A stretch of DNA of 23,878 nucleotides from an uncultured Veillonella sp. (GTDB lineage Bacteria > Bacillota > Negativicutes > Veillonellales > Veillonellaceae). Shown in pieces: positions 17,403-23,564 of the stretch. The stretch covers positions 1-23,878 of the forward strand of contig NZ_CALJON010000053.1 in assembly GCF_937981445.1 (NCBI RefSeq), in the 5' to 3' direction. The notes under the pieces are model-generated. The model ran no database searches, was not told the DNA's origin, and worked only from the letters and a program-made list of their open reading frames with translations. How positions within the stretch are numbered: the first letter of the stretch is position 1; every line of letters begins with the position of its first letter. The position numbers and the translations under genes were made by a program.

Positions 17403-17430
17403 CATGCCACTACTGTTTTGTAGTGGCATG
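17403..17430. terminator. Bidirectional intrinsic terminator between convergent genes
   Basis: CATGCCACTAC and GTAGTGGCATG form a perfect 11-bp stem with a six-base loop, followed by TTTTTATTT on the plus strand. It separates the lipoprotein gene and the NAD(P)-binding oxidoreductase gene. Confidence 0.9.
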
Positions 17431-17445
17431 TTTTTATTTCATCTA

Positions 17446-18093
17446 TTATTGGCCTGCACGCCACAGCTCGTCTGGTCCCCAGATTACTACACCAGGTCCT
17501 TGGATAATCGAAGCTTTCACCATCGCCTTAGCCACCACCTCTGTGGGCATAGGCTTTAAATGAGGGAACAAACCAAATTCATTAAGCTTTTCTAGAATTT
17601 TAACTGAAATCCCTTCACCAAACCATTTTTTATTCACCTTACGAATTAGAGATGGCGGTTGCACAATAGTCGTTTTTGTAAAATGTAATTGCTTAACGGC
17701 CTCTTCTAATTGCCCTTTCATGCGTAAGTAGAAAAATTTTGAATCTGGTGCAGCTCCCACAGAGGAGACTAAAATATAATGACCCACACCATGCTGCCTT
17801 GCAACTTCGGCAATTTGAAATTGGTAGCTATAATCGACTATCCACTGCGCTTCCTTGCTTCCTGCGGCTTTACGAGTTGTGCCTAAACAGGAATACAACA
17901 CATCGCCATCAATTAAGTGGCCCCATTCATTAATCCGATCAAAATTAACTACATGCGTTGTTAATTTACTATGACTAACACCTAAACTGCGGCGCGCCAA
18001 AACAATGATTTCATCATATCGATCATCCATCAACAATAAATTAAGTACATCTCGCCCCGTTGCGCCCGTGGCGCCTACTACAATGGCTTTCAT
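17446..18093 (-). CDS. NAD(P)-binding oxidoreductase, atypical short-chain dehydrogenase type
   Basis: A 215-residue Rossmann-fold protein. The N-terminal AIVVGATGATGRDVLNLLL carries the GxxGxxG dinucleotide-binding loop, followed by IIVLARR (the strand whose end binds the adenosine ribose, with RR favouring NADPH). VLYSCLGTTRKAAGS, HYILVSSVGA and FFYLRMKGQLE (the Tyr...Lys pair region) fit the atypical SDR/HTATIP2-like group. The substrate is unknown; related proteins act as redox sensors or small oxidoreductases. The ATG at 18093 has GAGAGGTG upstream. It is the last clearly chromosomal gene before the prophage. Confidence 0.8.
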   Translation of the reverse strand: MKAIVVGATGATGRDVLNLLLMDDRYDEIIVLARRSLGVSHSKLTTHVVNFDRINEWGHLIDGDVLYSCLGTTRKAAGSKEAQWIVDYSYQFQIAEVARQHGVGHYILVSSVGAAPDSKFFYLRMKGQLEEAVKQLHFTKTTIVQPPSLIRKVNKKWFGEGISVKILEKLNEFGLFPHLKPMPTEVVAKAMVKASIIQGPGVVIWGPDELWRAGQ

Positions 18094-18387
18094 CTAGTAC
18101 ACCTCTCTTTATATATTATGTTATCTGACAAAGTATATATTATATTAATTCGCTAAACTTAAGAAAAATTCCTACCCAGCATATGGGGACTCTTTCAGAC
18201 CTTCAGCATATCCTAAAAGCACTTTAGACTTCCTAAAACGCTTAAGCATAAAAAATACCCTCATTTTTTCGTCTGTACGGCCAGGAAATATTTGGGGAGG
18301 TATAAACACTCTAGGGGTAGGCCTTATTATCAAGATACTAGTAATCACCCATATAAGAAACCTTAGAAAATTTTGTGCAACAAAAAA
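18094..18387. other. Non-coding junction between chromosome and prophage genes
   Basis: About 290 bases without a supported gene. It should hold the promoter of the oxidoreductase gene at its left edge. I see no tRNA and no repeat that would mark the exact prophage boundary. Confidence 0.45.
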
Positions 18388-18408
18388 GCCACGGTATAAA
18401 ACCGTGAC
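18388..18408 (-). terminator. Intrinsic terminator of the prophage-end transcript
   Basis: On the minus strand GTCACGGT pairs with ACCGTGGC (one G-U) around a five-base loop, followed directly by TTTTTT. It lies 30 bases after the stop of the gene at 18439. Confidence 0.85.
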
Positions 18409-18438
18409 TTATATCAGGACTAATTTTATTAGTGATTT

Positions 18439-18780
18439 CTAAGAATCCTTTAAGTCTTCGTAGTCGCTTTGGAGACACATTGTTAAGAACTTCCGCTTCT
18501 TTTCCCAGCTTCTGTCTTTTATCATTCTTCCTATTTTTCCCCACTGGCGTTTTCGATTTATTTCTGGAATTCCGATTTCCCTTGCGATTACCTGTGCTAG
18601 ACATATTGCTGCTAGATGAGGAAAATAAATTCCCTCCATTAGGAGAGGTGAGCCATCCTTTAAGTCTGGCATCTCTTTTCTTGCTACATCTATTATAGGT
18701 TGAATCATATTTTCAGGTGCGTCCCATTCATCACGCAACCATGTAGAGAACTTTTTCATTACAATATCTATTGGATTCAT
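18439..18780 (-). CDS. Hypothetical protein at the prophage edge
   Basis: A 113-residue soluble protein that I do not recognise. ATG 18780 has GGAGGTC five bases upstream and is preferred over a start at 18801. It is mostly helical and charged (KKFSTWLRDEWDAPENMIQP, HLAAICLAQVIAREIG, then a Lys/Arg-rich segment WGKIGRMIKDRSWEKKRKF). The basic end would suit nucleic-acid contact, but that is speculation. Its place next to the prophage lysis end suggests an accessory phage gene. Confidence 0.6.
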   Translation of the reverse strand: MNPIDIVMKKFSTWLRDEWDAPENMIQPIIDVARKEMPDLKDGSPLLMEGIYFPHLAAICLAQVIAREIGIPEINRKRQWGKIGRMIKDRSWEKKRKFLTMCLQSDYEDLKDS

Positions 18781-18853
18781 GTTAGACCTCCATAAACACA
18801 ACCCTTATATTGTAAGTGTATCGTACCTTCTAACATAAAACAAGCTACTTTAA

Positions 18854-18868
18854 TGGCGGAGGAGGGTG
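18854..18868 (-). other. Sequence resembling a serine-tRNA 3' end (attachment-site candidate)
   Basis: On the minus strand CACCCTCCTCCGCCA looks like the acceptor stem, discriminator G and CCA of a serine tRNA. No tRNA body is upstream of it. Prophages that integrate into tRNA genes often leave such a 3' fragment at one end. This is pattern resemblance only. Confidence 0.25.
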
Positions 18869-18889
18869 AGAGTGCCCCTATTAAATGCA

Positions 18890-18946
18890 TTAATTACCGT
18901 ACTTCTTAACTAAATTATTCGTCATAGGGGCAGTCGTAGGGGCAAG
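18890..18946 (-). other. In-frame open extension after the HTH gene's amber codon
   Basis: The HTH gene stops at TAG (18949-18947), and the same frame continues for 18 sense codons, LAPTTAPMTNNLVKKYGN, to TAA at 18892-18890. The stretch contains the near-repeat GCCCCTACGACT/GCCCCTATGACG. It reads like a protein C-terminus rather than random sequence; it may be a readthrough tail or the relic of another gene, for example a recombinase. Confidence 0.35.
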
Positions 18947-19150
18947 CTATTTTCCCTTTATCGGCTCACCATATAGTCGCTTCATTCCATCATAAGTAAC
19001 TAACCACACACTGCCACTTTTTCTACACTCATCTTTGCTAAATCTAGGTGGATTCCCTTTCTGCCCAGTGCAAGCAAATTTCAAAGTACTTCTATTTACG
19101 CCCCACATCTCTGAAGCTTCACCAATAGAATAAACTTCGTCTATAGTCAT
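18947..19150 (-). CDS. Small HTH DNA-binding protein (excisionase/MerR-like)
   Basis: A 67-residue protein made of a single winged-helix-like HTH: EVYSIGEASEMWGVNRSTLK is the recognition part, followed by a short wing region with PPRFSKDECRKSGSVWLVTY and GMKRLYGEP. This type is common on Firmicutes phages and plasmids and is usually annotated as a helix-turn-helix protein or excisionase-like. It begins at ATG 19150, 2 bases after the stop of a 29-codon membrane-peptide ORF, and has AAGGAG inside that ORF, so the genes are coupled. Given the inverted repeat in the promoter upstream, it might regulate its own unit. Confidence 0.7.
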   Translation of the reverse strand: MTIDEVYSIGEASEMWGVNRSTLKFACTGQKGNPPRFSKDECRKSGSVWLVTYDGMKRLYGEPIKGK

Positions 19151-19152
19151 TT

Positions 19153-19242
19153 TTACTGTTTACTCCTTTTGTAAAAATTATATCCTGCCAACCCCAATAT
19201 AATAACTGTTATAATTTGTATCCCAAGTGTTAAATATTGCAT
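19153..19242 (-). CDS. Tiny single-span membrane peptide B (29 residues)
   Basis: ATG 19242 follows AAGGAG by nine bases and opens 29 codons ending in TAA. The peptide starts MQYLTLGIQIITVIILGLAG and ends YNFYKRSKQ: one hydrophobic span followed by a basic tail. It is translated just before the HTH gene and carries that gene's ribosome binding site. Candidates are a type I-like toxin, a small holin-like phage peptide, or a regulatory leader; I cannot choose. Confidence 0.55.
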   Translation of the reverse strand: MQYLTLGIQIITVIILGLAGYNFYKRSKQ

Positions 19243-19279
19243 TTTTTAATCTCCTTGCTGTATAATTGAGTTAGGAAGT

Positions 19280-19298
19280 GGAGGGGCTTTCACCCTCC
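19280..19298 (-). other. GC-rich hairpin between the two membrane-peptide ORFs
   Basis: GGAGGG (19280-19285) and CCCTCC (19293-19298) form a perfect stem around a seven-base loop. On the minus strand it follows the stop of peptide A by about ten bases and has no T run, so it is not a normal terminator. It could stabilise the RNA or control expression of the downstream ORFs. Confidence 0.45.
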
Positions 19299-19306
19299 GT
19301 GCTTTT

Positions 19307-19393
19307 CTACTTTTTAGAAGCCTTGTAAATTAGTATTGCAGCCGCCAAGTTGATTATACTAGTTGCAAGGCTTATTATTTTTTCTATGTCCAT
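19307..19393 (-). CDS. Tiny single-span membrane peptide A (28 residues)
   Basis: ATG 19393 follows a near-ideal GGAAGGAGGTGAT ribosome binding site and opens 28 codons ending in TAG. The peptide starts MDIEKIISLATSIINLAAAI and ends LIYKASKK: a short acidic start, one hydrophobic span, a basic tail. It is the first gene after a perfect consensus promoter containing an inverted repeat. Size and build resemble type I toxins and small phage membrane peptides. No homolog is recognised. Confidence 0.6.
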   Translation of the reverse strand: MDIEKIISLATSIINLAAAILIYKASKK

Positions 19394-19419
19394 CGGTATC
19401 ACCTCCTTCCTACAATTAC

Positions 19420-19448
19420 ATTATATAGCCATTTGGCTATATTGTCAA
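19420..19448 (-). promoter_or_regulatory. Perfect consensus promoter with an operator in its spacer
   Basis: On the minus strand TTGACA (19448-19443), exactly 17 bases, TATAAT (19425-19420). The spacer is an inverted repeat with 9-bp arms, ATATAGCCA/TGGCTATAT (19423-19442), reaching into the -10. A repressor bound there would fully block RNA polymerase. Transcription would start near 19413, about 20 bases before peptide A. Confidence 0.85.
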
Positions 19449-19479
19449 TATTTTTATTTAAAATTTAAACAAAAAAATC

Positions 19480-19514
19480 GCCCACAAAGCTAGATTTATT
19501 CTAACCTTGTGGGC
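19480..19514. terminator. Intrinsic terminator after the phage lysis operon
   Basis: GCCCACAA (19480-19487) pairs with TTGTGGGC (19507-19514). On the minus strand the stem is followed by GATTTTTTTG; on the plus strand by TTTTT. It ends the lysis operon just before the separate peptide/HTH unit. Confidence 0.85.
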
Positions 19515-19523
19515 TTTTTAACA

Positions 19524-20102
19524 TTACCATTGAGCAATAGTAGTCAAAACTGTTGCCCCTTTTATTTTACTGCCTTTCATGTGAACTAAAGCTTCTGTCC
19601 GTCCTGCCTGATAACCTATATTGTAATAAGTTTTATCTTCTAAATAAGTAGCACCAACCTTTATTTTATGTCCTTTGTTAAGATTTATTTTATATACATC
19701 TACAGTCTGCCTATCTTCATTTTTAGTAATTACCGTTCTATCTGTTTTTTCTAAAGCTTGTTTAGGTAGCTTCTCATCTTTTTCTTCAATAAGTTTTTGT
19801 GTGACTATAGTCGCTCGATCTAAATTAGATGCTTTAACTGCAAATTGTGCATCAGGACTTCTACTTTCTGTTTTTATTATTTCTGTCCTAATCTCCTTGG
19901 CTTCTACTTTATTTACATCTATAGCTTTGGCAAATTCATTTAGTGGTGCCTGTCTTACAATATAATTAGTAATTACTTTTGGCTCTTCTTTATTTTTTTG
20001 AGCATATGCAAAAATCGCCAAAATTGCGATTAAAGTGGTAATCACAATAACAATATTTTTCCAATACTTTTTTAGCCAACTAAGACATGTATTGTACCAC
20101 AT
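19524..20102 (-). CDS. Membrane-anchored phage protein, candidate inner-membrane spanin
   Basis: A 192-residue protein with one N-terminal membrane helix (about residues 16-34, NIVIVITTLIAILAIFAYA after basic YWKK) and a soluble, highly charged remainder facing outward (NEFAKAIDVNKVEAKEIRTE, TQKLIEEKDEKLPKQALEKT), ending with a more compact segment (YYNIGYQAGRTEALVHMKGS). It starts inside the end of the amidase gene (23-base overlap) with GAGGGGTG as ribosome binding site. Phages of diderm hosts need a spanin to fuse or breach the outer membrane after holin and endolysin have acted; its topology and place directly after the amidase suit an i-spanin. No partner lipoprotein gene is visible nearby, and the assignment is inference. 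Confidence 0.5.
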   Translation of the reverse strand: MWYNTCLSWLKKYWKNIVIVITTLIAILAIFAYAQKNKEEPKVITNYIVRQAPLNEFAKAIDVNKVEAKEIRTEIIKTESRSPDAQFAVKASNLDRATIVTQKLIEEKDEKLPKQALEKTDRTVITKNEDRQTVDVYKINLNKGHKIKVGATYLEDKTYYNIGYQAGRTEALVHMKGSKIKGATVLTTIAQW

Positions 20103-20640
20103 AATCCGTCACCCCTCTTGCCAACGCCTTAGCTGCTTCATTTTGATTAATCGGATTTCGTAACCATTCTTCTTCAACTGGATTACTAATGAAAGGCAAT
20201 TCAAATAAAGCTGCTGGCATCATTGTATTATTTAATACATAGAGGCCTGCTTCTTTGTCAACATCACCATCTGACCAATCTGCCCTAACATCAAGACTAG
20301 GGAATGTTTCAGACATTTGTGCCATCAAGCAACTTGCAAAATTATCTGCATCAGTCCAACCATGACTTGTATATACTTCAATTCCTTTTGCAGATTCATT
20401 GAAACTATTACAATGAATCGACAAAAATAAATCATAATTGCCTTCATTTGCAGTAGCACAAATAAATTCTAAAGAATCATCTTGAATATAATCTGATTCT
20501 ACCCCTGCATCAATTAAATACTTTTGTACCAGACCACCTACAGCAGCTACTACATCACACTCTCTCAATCCTGTTGGCCCAACTGCACCAGGATCTGGAT
20601 TCCCTAAATATGCATGACCTGCATTAATTAAAATTTTCAT
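20080..20640 (-). CDS. Phage endolysin, N-acetylmuramoyl-L-alanine amidase (Amidase_3)
   Basis: This 186-residue zinc amidase cuts the bond between MurNAc and the stem peptide of peptidoglycan at the end of the phage cycle. Catalytic and zinc ligands are in place: NAGH at the start (ILINAGHAYLGNPDPGAVG), the glutamate in GLRECDV, the second histidine in LFLSIHCNSF, and the catalytic glutamate in ALFELPFISN. There is no signal peptide and no cell-wall-binding domain, so it depends on the holin for release. It begins at ATG 20640 with AAAGGGG eight bases upstream, directly after the holin gene. Confidence 0.92.
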   Translation of the reverse strand: MKILINAGHAYLGNPDPGAVGPTGLRECDVVAAVGGLVQKYLIDAGVESDYIQDDSLEFICATANEGNYDLFLSIHCNSFNESAKGIEVYTSHGWTDADNFASCLMAQMSETFPSLDVRADWSDGDVDKEAGLYVLNNTMMPAALFELPFISNPVEEEWLRNPINQNEAAKALARGVTDYVVQYMS

Positions 20641-20655
20641 ATAAATTACCCCTTT

Positions 20656-21177
20656 CTACAATTTAATTTTATGTTCAATCTTATCTCTAACTAATTCTAA
20701 AAAACGCCCCATGGACTGATTCCCACCATCACGCAAATTTTCTAGAATACTCAAAAACTCTGATGAGCCTAAGTACAACCAAACTAAATTAACTGCAAAA
20801 CTTTTTTGCTCACTCATATAATCAAACAAAAAAGCAGCCATAGTGGCTGCAACATATGTCAGTACTTTTTTGACAAATCCTTTTCTCATATACTCACTTT
20901 TAATTAATCCCATTTCAAATGCCGTGGGAATCGCACGGTACTTTTCCCAAACAGCAATACCAATAGGATTATACTTATATTGTTCAATTAACATTTTATA
21001 AGCTATACTAGCCCATTTTGTAACTAAATCAATACATACAAGCAGAATAAATATCCCTAACACTTGTACATGCTTTAAGCCAATCAACCAGATTGCTATT
21101 GCTGCCACAATAGATAGTGCACTTTTTACCCACCAGGCACTAATTAAAGAATTCCACATTTCCGAAATCATAGTCAT
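20656..21177 (-). CDS. Phage holin (phage_holin_4 / TcdE-like family)
   Basis: A 173-residue membrane protein. Two hydrophobic spans near the start (ALSIVAAIAIWLIG, VLGIFILLVCIDLVTKW), a basic middle, another span (VLTYVAATMAAFLF) and the family hallmark near the end, LGSSEFLSILENLRDGG. Holins of this family open the inner membrane to let the endolysin through. It is longer than usual (about 130-150). Its ATG overlaps the stop of the small zinc-ribbon gene by one base (TAATG), and the amidase follows 15 bases downstream, so this is a standard lysis cassette. Confidence 0.85.
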   Translation of the reverse strand: MTMISEMWNSLISAWWVKSALSIVAAIAIWLIGLKHVQVLGIFILLVCIDLVTKWASIAYKMLIEQYKYNPIGIAVWEKYRAIPTAFEMGLIKSEYMRKGFVKKVLTYVAATMAAFLFDYMSEQKSFAVNLVWLYLGSSEFLSILENLRDGGNQSMGRFLELVRDKIEHKIKL

Positions 21178-21317
21178 TATTTATCACCCTGTTTATCATC
21201 TACTTTTTCAACTGTATTTTTTTCTTCAATTTGATTAATAATGCATTCTTTATTAATACATTTATCATCCACCAACTTATGAGCGCAATAACCGCATCGT
21301 TTACTAGGTTTAAACAT
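21177..21317 (-). CDS. Small zinc-ribbon phage protein
   Basis: A 46-residue protein with CGYC and a second Cys pair (C-x2-C-x8-C-x4-C), a compact zinc-binding fold, followed by a charged tail ending KVDDKQGDK. I chose ATG 21317, which has GAGAGGAA upstream and overlaps the preceding gene's stop by eight bases; a longer frame from 21401 lies inside that gene. Its role is unknown. It sits between a tail-associated gene and the holin. Confidence 0.55.
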   Translation of the reverse strand: MFKPSKRCGYCAHKLVDDKCINKECIINQIEEKNTVEKVDDKQGDK

Positions 21318-21753
21318 TTTCAATTTCCTCTCTTTCTTCTTTATACGATATTTGTAATTCTTCAAAATCATGTTGAATGCTTTCTTCAGCAACTGTATCA
21401 CCTTTTAAACGTGCAATCATTAAAGCATCACTTAAATCTTTTACAGCTGCATTATATTCATTTTCTAGTTCTGATATTTTCTGCTGCTGTAATTCTTCTT
21501 TTGATACTTCATCAGGCTCTCCAACAACAATTTTTCCGCTTTTTACTACATACTTCTCTAATGGATTAGATAATTTTACCCAATTATCTTCGTCAGTAAC
21601 TAAAAAATCATTGTCTGGATATTCCTTCTTAGCAAGTTCAATTGTTTTTTCTTCAGTCTTTGCATGTATCCCTACGAGATACGAAGAAATTCTTTTTTGC
21701 TCTCCTTTTTGATTAGGTTTAGATAAAATATTTACATATATATTTTCACTCAA
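21310..21753 (-). CDS. Phage tail-associated protein with C-terminal coiled coil
   Basis: A 147-residue protein of a kind often found between tail-fibre and holin genes. The first half contains short strands (YVNILSKPNQKG, YLVGIHAKTEEKTIELAKKE, NWVKLSNPLEKYVVK) and the second half a long charged helix (SKEELQQQKISELENEYNAA to the end), likely a coiled coil, as in XkdW-like and tail-fibre-assembly proteins. The start is odd: AAGGA touches the ATG at 21762, but lies nine bases before an in-frame TTG at 21753, which I therefore prefer. Only about 30 bases separate it from the divergent recombinase gene. Confidence 0.6.
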   Translation of the reverse strand: MSENIYVNILSKPNQKGEQKRISSYLVGIHAKTEEKTIELAKKEYPDNDFLVTDEDNWVKLSNPLEKYVVKSGKIVVGEPDEVSKEELQQQKISELENEYNAAVKDLSDALMIARLKGDTVAEESIQHDFEELQISYKEEREEIENV

Positions 21754-21784
21754 ATTAATCATTCCTTTCTGGAGGTAAGTAAAA

Positions 21785-22795
21785 ATGAAATTACCCAATA
21801 ATTACGGCCAAGTGTGTAAATTATCAGGCGCTAGAAGACGACCTTTTATGGTAAGAAAAACTATAGGCTATGAAAATAACGGCCGTGCCATTTACCATAT
21901 TATTGGTTATTATCCAACTAAAGCTGATGCATTAGATGCACTTGCTAAATTTAATAGTCAAGATATACCTCAACCAAGCATCACCTTAGGAAAGATATAT
22001 AAGACTTGGTTTCCAACTCACTCAAAACATGTTAGTCCATCTACAGCCAATGGTTATATTAATGGTTTACGTCATTTAGGGGCTATCGCAACTATGCCAA
22101 TTAATACTATTAAGTACAGACAATTACAAAGCGTAATAGACAACATGATTAATGCTGGTCTATCCTACGCTAGTCTAAAAAAAATTAGATCACTAATTAA
22201 TCAACTATATACATATGCATTAATCAATGAATGGACTGATAAAAATCTAGCCACTTACCTAACCATAGGCAAGAATACACCAGTACGCCCACATAAACCC
22301 TTTACCACTGCACAAATCAATAAACTATGGCGTTGCCAAAATCCTAATGCGTATCTGCCACTTATAATGCTTTACAGCGGTATGCGGTCAACCGAATTGC
22401 GACATTTAAAGCGTACAGATATTAATATCAAACAAAAGTACTTTGACATTAAAACGTCCAAAACTAAATCGGGAATCAGGATAATACCAATACATGAACG
22501 AATATGGCCACTCATCCAGTCTCTACTATCAAATAACACTAAATATTTACTTGGTGATACTATCCCAACCTATGCACAAATATCACGCAGATTTAAGTCA
22601 GTTATGTCTGATATTAAAGCAACTCATACAACTCACGATTGTAGGCACACATTTGCGACTTTACTTGACAATGCCAACGCCAATTACAATGCCAAAAGAC
22701 GGTTACTTGGCCATGCTGCCAATAATGTAACAGATGGCGTATACACACATAAAACACTATCGCAACTACGCAAAGCGATTAAGTTGCTTAAATAA
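21785..22795 (+). CDS. Tyrosine recombinase inserted antisense in the tail/lysis operon
   Basis: A complete 336-residue site-specific recombinase. An N-terminal arm-binding domain (NNYGQVCKLSGARRRPFMVR), a core-binding domain (SITLGKIYKTW to about residue 170) and a catalytic domain with R201 (YSGMRSTELRHL), a beta-hairpin lysine (KTSKTKSG), H284-x-x-R287 (THDCRHTF), H310 (LLGHAAN) and nucleophile Y320. All catalytic residues are present. GGAGG lies nine bases before the ATG. It is the only plus-strand gene among minus-strand late phage genes; it converges with an 8-base overlap on the tail gene at its end. Known roles for such proteins are phage integration/excision and inversion of tail or pilus tips (Rci type). 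Its position and the nearby reversed fibre segment favour the second, but it may simply be the prophage integrase. Confidence 0.92.
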   Translation: MKLPNNYGQVCKLSGARRRPFMVRKTIGYENNGRAIYHIIGYYPTKADALDALAKFNSQDIPQPSITLGKIYKTWFPTHSKHVSPSTANGYINGLRHLGAIATMPINTIKYRQLQSVIDNMINAGLSYASLKKIRSLINQLYTYALINEWTDKNLATYLTIGKNTPVRPHKPFTTAQINKLWRCQNPNAYLPLIMLYSGMRSTELRHLKRTDINIKQKYFDIKTSKTKSGIRIIPIHERIWPLIQSLLSNNTKYLLGDTIPTYAQISRRFKSVMSDIKATHTTHDCRHTFATLLDNANANYNAKRRLLGHAANNVTDGVYTHKTLSQLRKAIKLLK

Positions 22796-23237
22796 GGCCC
22801 TTCAAGTCTGGCTGCTCGGATAGTAAGTCGTCTATAGTTTTAATATTAAACGAAAAATCAGCTACAACAGGCGCTCCATTATAATTAAAAATAACAAAAC
22901 TATTAGAGTTATTATGATTATTCATGAACTCATTCATCAACTGCTCCATGTTTGGTGCGTTACGTAAATCAACAATAATGCTGTGTCCATTAGTATCTAT
23001 GGAATCAAGCTCGTTTGTTCCAACATCAAGCACTCTGATTTGATGTTGTTTTGCGATTGTTAACTCCTTAGTATCTAATGTACTAGCGTCAACTATACGT
23101 TTAATGTCACCAATTTTTAATACAGTTGCTTGGATTCTAAATCCATCCAAACGCATCATAAATACTGTTGCATTCCCAAAGTCAATAATTACCTTATCTC
23201 CTACAAACTCTAAATTTTCGTACGGTTCTTTTACACC
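22788..23237 (-). pseudogene. Phage tail/baseplate protein, second half out of frame with the first
   Basis: The longest start-to-stop frame begins at ATG 23159 (MMRLDGFRIQATVLKIG), but the frame is open and protein-like upstream back to 23237 (KEPYENLEFVGDKVIIDFGN) with no ATG, GTG or TTG and no ribosome binding site. It touches the end of the preceding frame, whose last bases are GTTAAGGTGTAA. Removing one GT from GTGT would give LQAVKVKEPYENLEF as one continuous protein. I therefore treat 22788-23455 as one baseplate-like gene broken by a two-base duplication; a translational frameshift is the alternative. The C-terminal part (SIIVDLRNAPNMEQLMNEF, FVIFNYNGAPVVADF) has no recognised family. 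Confidence 0.55.
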
Positions 23238-23455
23238 TTAACTGCCTGTAATTTAGAGGTGATAGTCCGAGGTAACCACAATCTGATTAAATCATCTCCA
23301 ATTACCTGACAAGTTGCTTCAAGGTCTAACTTATTTATGCCGTAACAATGTCGAGCTCCAAATTTAAAACGATAGTCTGATGCCTTTCCATTTAATCCAT
23401 CTAACTTAAAGGTAACATCAAAGTCGTCTCCTTGATTAATAAATAAATTATGCAA
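23231..23455 (-). CDS. Phage baseplate-type protein, N-terminal part (BppU-like)
   Basis: The 74-residue frame starts with TTG (23455), five bases after GGAGGAGG, so the start is clear. The sequence (FINQGDDFDVTFKLDGLNGK, then YRFKFGARHCYG, LIRLWLPRTITSKLQ) resembles the beginning of Firmicutes baseplate upper proteins, with their QGDDFDV start. It is much shorter than such proteins, and its stop seems to come from a two-base GT duplication, see the next frame at 22788-23237. Confidence 0.6.
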   Translation of the reverse strand: MHNLFINQGDDFDVTFKLDGLNGKASDYRFKFGARHCYGINKLDLEATCQVIGDDLIRLWLPRTITSKLQAVKV

Positions 23456-23483
23456 TTTACCTCCTCCTTATGCTGTAAACATG

Positions 23484-23509
23484 TATATTATCAATTAATT
23501 GATAATATA
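23484..23509. repeat. 26-bp perfect palindrome between tail genes
   Basis: Positions 23484-23509 read the same on both strands (each arm 13 bases, centre ATTAAT). It lies 30-55 bases upstream of the TTG start of the baseplate-type gene and has no T run, so it is not a normal terminator. It could be a binding site for a dimeric protein, including a recombinase. Confidence 0.8.
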
Positions 23510-23513
23510 GCCA

Positions 23514-23542
23514 GCAGTCGGTAAATCATCATTTACAACTGC
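23514..23542. repeat. Second inverted repeat next to the palindrome
   Basis: GCAGT...GTAAAT and ATTTAC...ACTGC pair around a four-base loop with a small internal mismatch. It lies four bases from the 26-bp palindrome. Together they fill most of the 120-base gap between the fibre-cassette edge and the baseplate-type gene. Confidence 0.6.
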
Positions 23543-23564
23543 TTATAATTTGTTGATTATCTGA

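Noticed and set aside
18338..18604. 88-codon basic ORF on the minus strand
   Set aside because: It lies in another frame of the better supported gene 18439-18780, runs through that gene's terminator, and has no good ribosome binding site.
18854..18946. A complete serine tRNA gene
   Set aside because: No matching 5' acceptor strand, anticodon stem or T-loop is found; only the last 15 bases resemble a tRNA.
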